From contig CM032228.1 in NCBI GenBank assembly GCA_019009955.1, forward strand, positions 230,196,001-230,260,000: a stretch of 64,000 nt of DNA, given 5' to 3'. The first letter of the stretch is position 1; every line of letters begins with the position of its first letter. The notes beneath the pieces were generated by a model. It was given only the letters and a program-made list of their open reading frames with translations, made no database searches and had not been told where the DNA came from. Shown piece by piece: positions 59,390 through 64,000 of this stretch. This DNA is from Riptortus pedestris (lineage: Eukaryota; Arthropoda; Insecta; Hemiptera; Alydidae). The translations under genes were made by a program, and so were the position numbers.

Positions 59390-61270
59390 AGTTGCTCTAT
59401 TGTTTTATTATACGATTGGAAATAACATAAAAATAATTAAACCCATTATTATAACATCAACAAATCTCATTTATATTAATTAATGTATATTACTTAATTT
59501 ATATACTTAATACGAACTCACAAACATGTATATATATATATATATATATAAAATTTAAAAAAAAAAAAATGTCTCATGAAAAGCGTGTTACAATATCTCT
59601 ATATAGTCTAGATTCTGTCCGGATAATTCCTCTTCAGAATAGTTATTCATATTCACCTTGAAGAAATAAAAATGTGAATACATTTATGCGTTTATATTTT
59701 TATATTTATCATACATATATAATATATTTTATACTTGCATAAAACTAATTAATAAAAGTATTATTACTTAGTGCCTATTAGATATTTTCAGACTTAAGAC
59801 ATATGCTTAGAGAACTATGCTCCAAGTATATGGCACAATAAGACATACAGGCGATAAAATATTAGAGCACCTTCATATTACTTATTTCAAATAGCATGCT
59901 GATTTCATACTTGGCTTTGGAATTTTAATATTTTTCTTTATTTTTAATAGACACTTTTAAATATTTTTCTCTCAAGACTTTATGAAAAAATAATTACAAT
60001 TTATAATTTGAGAAAAATGCTGTAAAAGTTTCCATCAATGCAGTTTTAGAATGGTAAAATGACCAAGTTGACTTATTACACTTTTCATTTCACAGCCTAA
60101 AGCTTTCATTAAGCTTCACTGCTTGGAAAAATGATGTTAATTGGCGATGCACTAATTAGTCTAGCTTTGGAGTAACTAAATTTTTAATTTATGAAAGAGA
60201 GCAAAGCGAGTGAGGAAACTTAAATGGTCCTTTATTTAAAAGCTGCAATCAACTTTATTATTTTTAGAACGGATGCTTACAGGAAATAGAAGACTTACAA
60301 TATAAAAACAACTTCACAAATCACAACAAAATATTAGCTCTTGATATATTACACTGCCTAACAACGCACATGTTTCTGTCAATAAAAACATGTTAAGAAA
60401 AAAACGATCTTTAAGGTCTGAACTCAGCTATCTTCATTATTTTTGTTCCATTAACCGGTTTTGCCATCCTGGGGATAAAACAATGCTAAAAACTGCATCG
60501 GTACAACACTGTAATGTTGCAGAACACAATTTTGGATTTTGGAATTTAAAAGTATTACTCTTGGAACCTATGTCTGAATTTTAAAACTGACACAAGGAAT
60601 TTAAATACCTATTATGCCGAAGTTTTGAATAACAGGGTTTAGGGGTGATTATATTAATTATTTTTAAATTATTCAATTGTTTGTCTTTGGAAATTTTAAA
60701 TACCAATTAAACTTGAGTTCTCATTTTTGGTTGTTTATAAAATGAAAATATAATCTAGGATTTTTATTACTTTTATATATAAATCATTGCAGTTAATTAT
60801 GACATAGCACTTATTAGGGTTATAGAACCTACCTTCTTAAATATAAGATATTGTTTGACCAATTACCATTGGCTTTAAGGCTGTGTATAATATGAATTTG
60901 TTATTCGCCTGTGGAAGATTAAGGTTGTTCCGACTAATAGGAATAAATTTGATGGTTAGTCAGTGCTCTTAGTATCTAAAAAAATTATTGATTGCCTTAA
61001 CGGATGAGATACAAAAATTTACAAAGTTACCCCGTATGTGGTTTTAGCTTTGTTAATGAACAGGGGTCGAAACATCAGATATTGGAGAAAAAATTACAAA
61101 GATAGCTGAGGTGAGACCTTAAGATCCTTTTTCCCCTGAAATACTCTAGTTGGTCTCAGTAAGGATTATATGCAAAAAATGTTAATTTGTTTTCGTTTCT
61201 CCTCCAGCTAAGTCGAAAGCAATAGCATGAAAATGGCACATTAGCTCCTGCAATAAAAATATAGCAATGC
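59390..61270. other. AT-rich intergenic, no gene recognised
   Basis: A small TA tract lies at 59530-59549. No repeat of the window's families and no exon-like segment were seen. Confidence 0.35.
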
Positions 61271-61271
61271 T

Positions 61272-61410
61272 TTTTAGCAGATTTCCCTTAAGGGAAATCA
61301 GCTATTGAGGTCGTACTCATGACGCGATTTTCGAAAAATTTCTTCAAATGTCCATCGATCCTACCCAGGAGATGACGAAAATGAGGTCCGTTCAAAATTA
61401 TATATATATA

Positions 61411-61475
<65 letters not shown>

Positions 61476-62275
61476 CTGTTAACGCTCTAGCGGTCGCAAT
61501 TTTTGTTTGATCGTTACCAAACTCGATATTTAACCGTTTTATGTAAAAAGACAGATCAAGTTCGTTAATGGCTGAAATCGGACCAGAGGGAGGGGGGGTT
61601 TAGAGGGGGGGATTTTCGAAAATTCGAAATATCTCCGTTATTATGCATCGGATCGAAAAAATGCATATAATCAATCTTATTGCAAATTAAATTTACTATA
61701 AATATTGTTATATACGTTTTTTCTCTATCTTGAATATTAACCGAGATATTTGCATTTTTTAGTTTTCAGCAAACCGCCACTTCTACTCATGTTAGGTAAA
61801 CAATACTCTGCTACATAATAAATCACATTATTGGAAGTTTAAATACCAAAAATTGTATTCAAGAGACCTTTATTATACGAGATACATGCATATAAGCCCT
61901 GATGACCCCCCCTCATCTTAAAGTTTTGGACTACTAAAATTTTATTGATTGAGATAACAATTATTCTGACTCATTATAAATTACACTAGTAGATATAGTA
62001 AATAGTTCTCAATTAAATGAATGTGTTATATTCAGATATATTTCAGTAATTGTTTTTCTTTCCGGTCTGAGGCAGGCCGACCCGTTTGTTTACATTTCTA
62101 ACCTAACGCTTCCTGTCGGCAGGCTATTGAAATTGGATGAAACATTTATTTCCGTTTGTATTTATTCACGGGGTTGTGTTAGCAGTATGCATATTTATCT
62201 ATCCATCTATTTATTACTAAACTTCATAAGGGAAATCTGCTTAGTTTACGCAGCCCCTGCGTGACGGACTTTTTT
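61272..62275 (+). mobile_element. HINE-like repeat, long form, full length (best reference copy)
   Basis: About 1.0 kb. It starts TTTTAGCAGATTTCCC then TTAAGGGAAATCAGC. TA core 61400-61471, CTCTAGCGGTCGCAATTTTTG, G-rich block 61589-61612, TTCTCTATCTTGAATATTAA, long-form CCTTTATTATACGAGATAC, then subterminal GGGAAATCTGCTTAG, hairpin ACGCAGCCCCTGCGT and GACGGACTTTTTTT. No ORF of note. Confidence 0.95.
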
Positions 62276-62773
62276 TGTTAAAAATCATATTTTTCAGTAT
62301 GGAAATAATGTCGTTTTTCTGACAAAATATAATTTCTTAACTTATTTGTAGGTTGACGTAGCTGTCAGCTTCATATTGTTTCTGTTTGAAATTATTCATC
62401 ATGCATAACGCTCTGATGCTCCAATTGGAACTTTCACGAAACTTCAGGAACAGACTTGTTTCCTCTGAAGGAGTAGTCCATTACAACTTTGGTTATTCCA
62501 TGAAGCCATATTGACGCCACAACAATATCAAAGCTTCATCAAAATTTGTAGATGTAGCTATCATTACGATTATCATGTTTCTCTTTTTCATTCCTATTTA
62601 TTGATTCTGGTTTTTTGGACATTGTGAAAATTTGTTTTTGTCCGAATGAATAAAGTTCTTCTTCTTCTATCGAAATTATTGCAGAATGTTTAGTTTAGTT
62701 GTGCTGTCTTAAATGATTATACACAGAAATTTGAATTTTGTGCGAATACGTTTTTTCTTTCATAGTGAAATCA
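62276..62773. other. Spacer between two HINE-like copies
   Basis: TTGTCCGAATGAATAAAG then TTCTTCTTCTTC at 62638-62669 looks like a plus-strand LINE or gene 3' end with a poly-A signal; no coding part is attached. Confidence 0.35.
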
Positions 62774-62902
62774 TTTTAGGAGATTTCCCTTAAGGGAAAT
62801 CAGCTATTGAGGTCGTACTCATGACGCGATTTCCGAAAAATTTCTTTAAATGTCCATCGATCCTACCCAGGAGATGACGAAAATGAGGTCCGTTCAAAAC
62901 TA

Positions 62903-62951
<49 letters not shown>

Positions 62952-62952
62952 G

Positions 62953-62992
<40 letters not shown>

Positions 62993-63666
62993 CTGTTAAC
63001 ACTCTAGCGGTCGCAATTTTTGTTTAATCGTCACCAAACTCGGTATTTAATCGTTTTATGTAAAAAGGAAGATCAATTTCGTTAACGGCTGAAATCGGAC
63101 CAGTGGGAGGGGGGGTTTAGAGGGGGGATTTTCTAAAATTCAAAATATCTCCGTTATTATGCATCGGATCAAAAACTTGTATAGAACCAATCTTATTGGA
63201 AATTAAATGTACTATAAATAGTCTTATATACATTTATTCTCTATCTTGAATATTAACCGAGATATTTGCATTTTTATGAAGGCTGTAGTCGGGTATTGTT
63301 CGGATTAGTTCGGCCGTTTTCGTAACTTCTCGGGTCAGGTGGAAGCTTCTTCTAACCTTGACTGTCGTTTCTAACCTTACCCCTTCATTACTTTGTGTGA
63401 TTTATGCAAATACGGTCTGTTCATCCACCGCCCCCCCCCCTTCTTTAGTTCTTGTACTACTAAAATTTGAGTTATTAAAATATAAATTATTTTTACAATT
63501 CAGAAGCCGTTTCAGTTGGGAATTTATTAAAATTAACTGAAAGATTTCTTATTACCGTTTGTATTTACTCATGGTGGGCTTGTATTACCAATATGCAGAT
63601 TTCTCTATTGTAAAACCACATGGGAAATCTGCTTAGTTTACGCAGCCCCTGCGTGACGGACTTTTA
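62774..63666 (+). mobile_element. HINE-like repeat, full length
   Basis: TTTTAGGAGATTTCCC then TTAAGGGAAATCAGC. A compound core (62905-62988) of TA, GTGT and TA. G-rich block GTGGGAGGGGGGGTTTAGAGG, hairpin ACGCAGCCCCTGCGT and GACGGACTTTT. It contains a central segment (63270-63560) unlike other copies. Confidence 0.93.
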
Positions 63667-64000
63667 TTTATTTTTTTTTAAAAATGTATCTATTTCATTT
63701 TAAAGACATTCAGACAGGTTTTGAGAAGATTTCTTATTTTCACTATTATGGTATCAAGACCGTGGCTTGTTATGTCACAAGAAGAGCATACATATGTATT
63801 GTAAACTTTGTTCTCACACTCCGGCAGAATGATTGAAACATGAGATAAGAAGGATGTCACTGCACCAAGTTGGTGATTAGTACCTCAACAAAAATGACAT
63901 AAATTCGTAAGCAAAGAAGTCATTAAATAGGTTTTTCCCCTAGGAGCTGTGAAGTTGTCAATGATGAGTGCTTTAACAGTTTCCATCATGATCTTCCTTT
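63667..64000. other. Window end, nothing recognised
   Basis: AT-rich, no coding signal and no known repeat. Confidence 0.35.

Overview
The window looks like nuclear DNA from an AT-rich insect genome. Evidence: spliced exons with GT/AG borders, very long introns, mariner, LINE, LTR and TTAA-type transposon remnants, a tRNA-like SINE, and abundant (TA)n microsatellites. A hemipteran is plausible, but that is inference. No bacterial or organelle gene organisation, CRISPR array, rRNA or convincing tRNA gene was seen.

Gene content is sparse. (1) Four consecutive plus-strand exons (23544-34635) join in phase into about 110 residues of a GARNL3-like protein (GTPase-activating Rap/Ran-GAP domain-like 3), upstream of its catalytic RapGAP domain. 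Introns are 3.7, 5.3 and 1.7 kb; the next exon was not found in the remaining 29 kb. (2) A minus-strand, GC-rich ORF (16144-15794) encodes an unrecognised 116-residue protein with a signal peptide and four cysteines. (3) A single minus-strand exon (56504-56377) encodes a Kazal-type domain.

The rest is mostly repeats. The dominant family has about 25 full or partial copies in both orientations. It is bounded by T-runs, with a 20-bp perfect palindrome at one end, a short hairpin (ACGCAG-CCC-CTGCGT) at the other, a subterminal inverted repeat (AGCAGATTTCCC), a G-rich block and a (TA)n core at a fixed place. This resembles Helentron-associated elements (HINE/DINE-1 type), and the assignment is inference. 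One pair forms a palindrome of about 1.4 kb (47.79-49.23 kb). Others are chained in tandem at 40.6-44.6 and 49.4-51.3 kb.

Layout: 0-4 kb LINE tail, TTAA element and an array-bearing HINE-like copy; 4-8 kb dyad repeat, SINEs and HINE-like copies; 9.4-11 kb a 135/270-bp higher-order tandem array and a 30-bp minisatellite; 15-19 kb the secreted ORF, a broken mariner and a LINE tail; 19-23 kb repeats; 23.5-34.6 kb GARNL3 exons, with a 5'-truncated LINE in intron 3; 36-38 kb an inverted repeat partner; 39.1-40.1 kb a solo LTR with 4-bp target duplication; 40.6-53.9 kb a dense HINE-like cluster, one copy split by a TTAA element; 54-57 kb LINE tail and Kazal exon; 57.4-64 kb a possible TIR element and more HINE-like copies. 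In this family's entries, strand + means the AGCAGATTTCCC end comes first.
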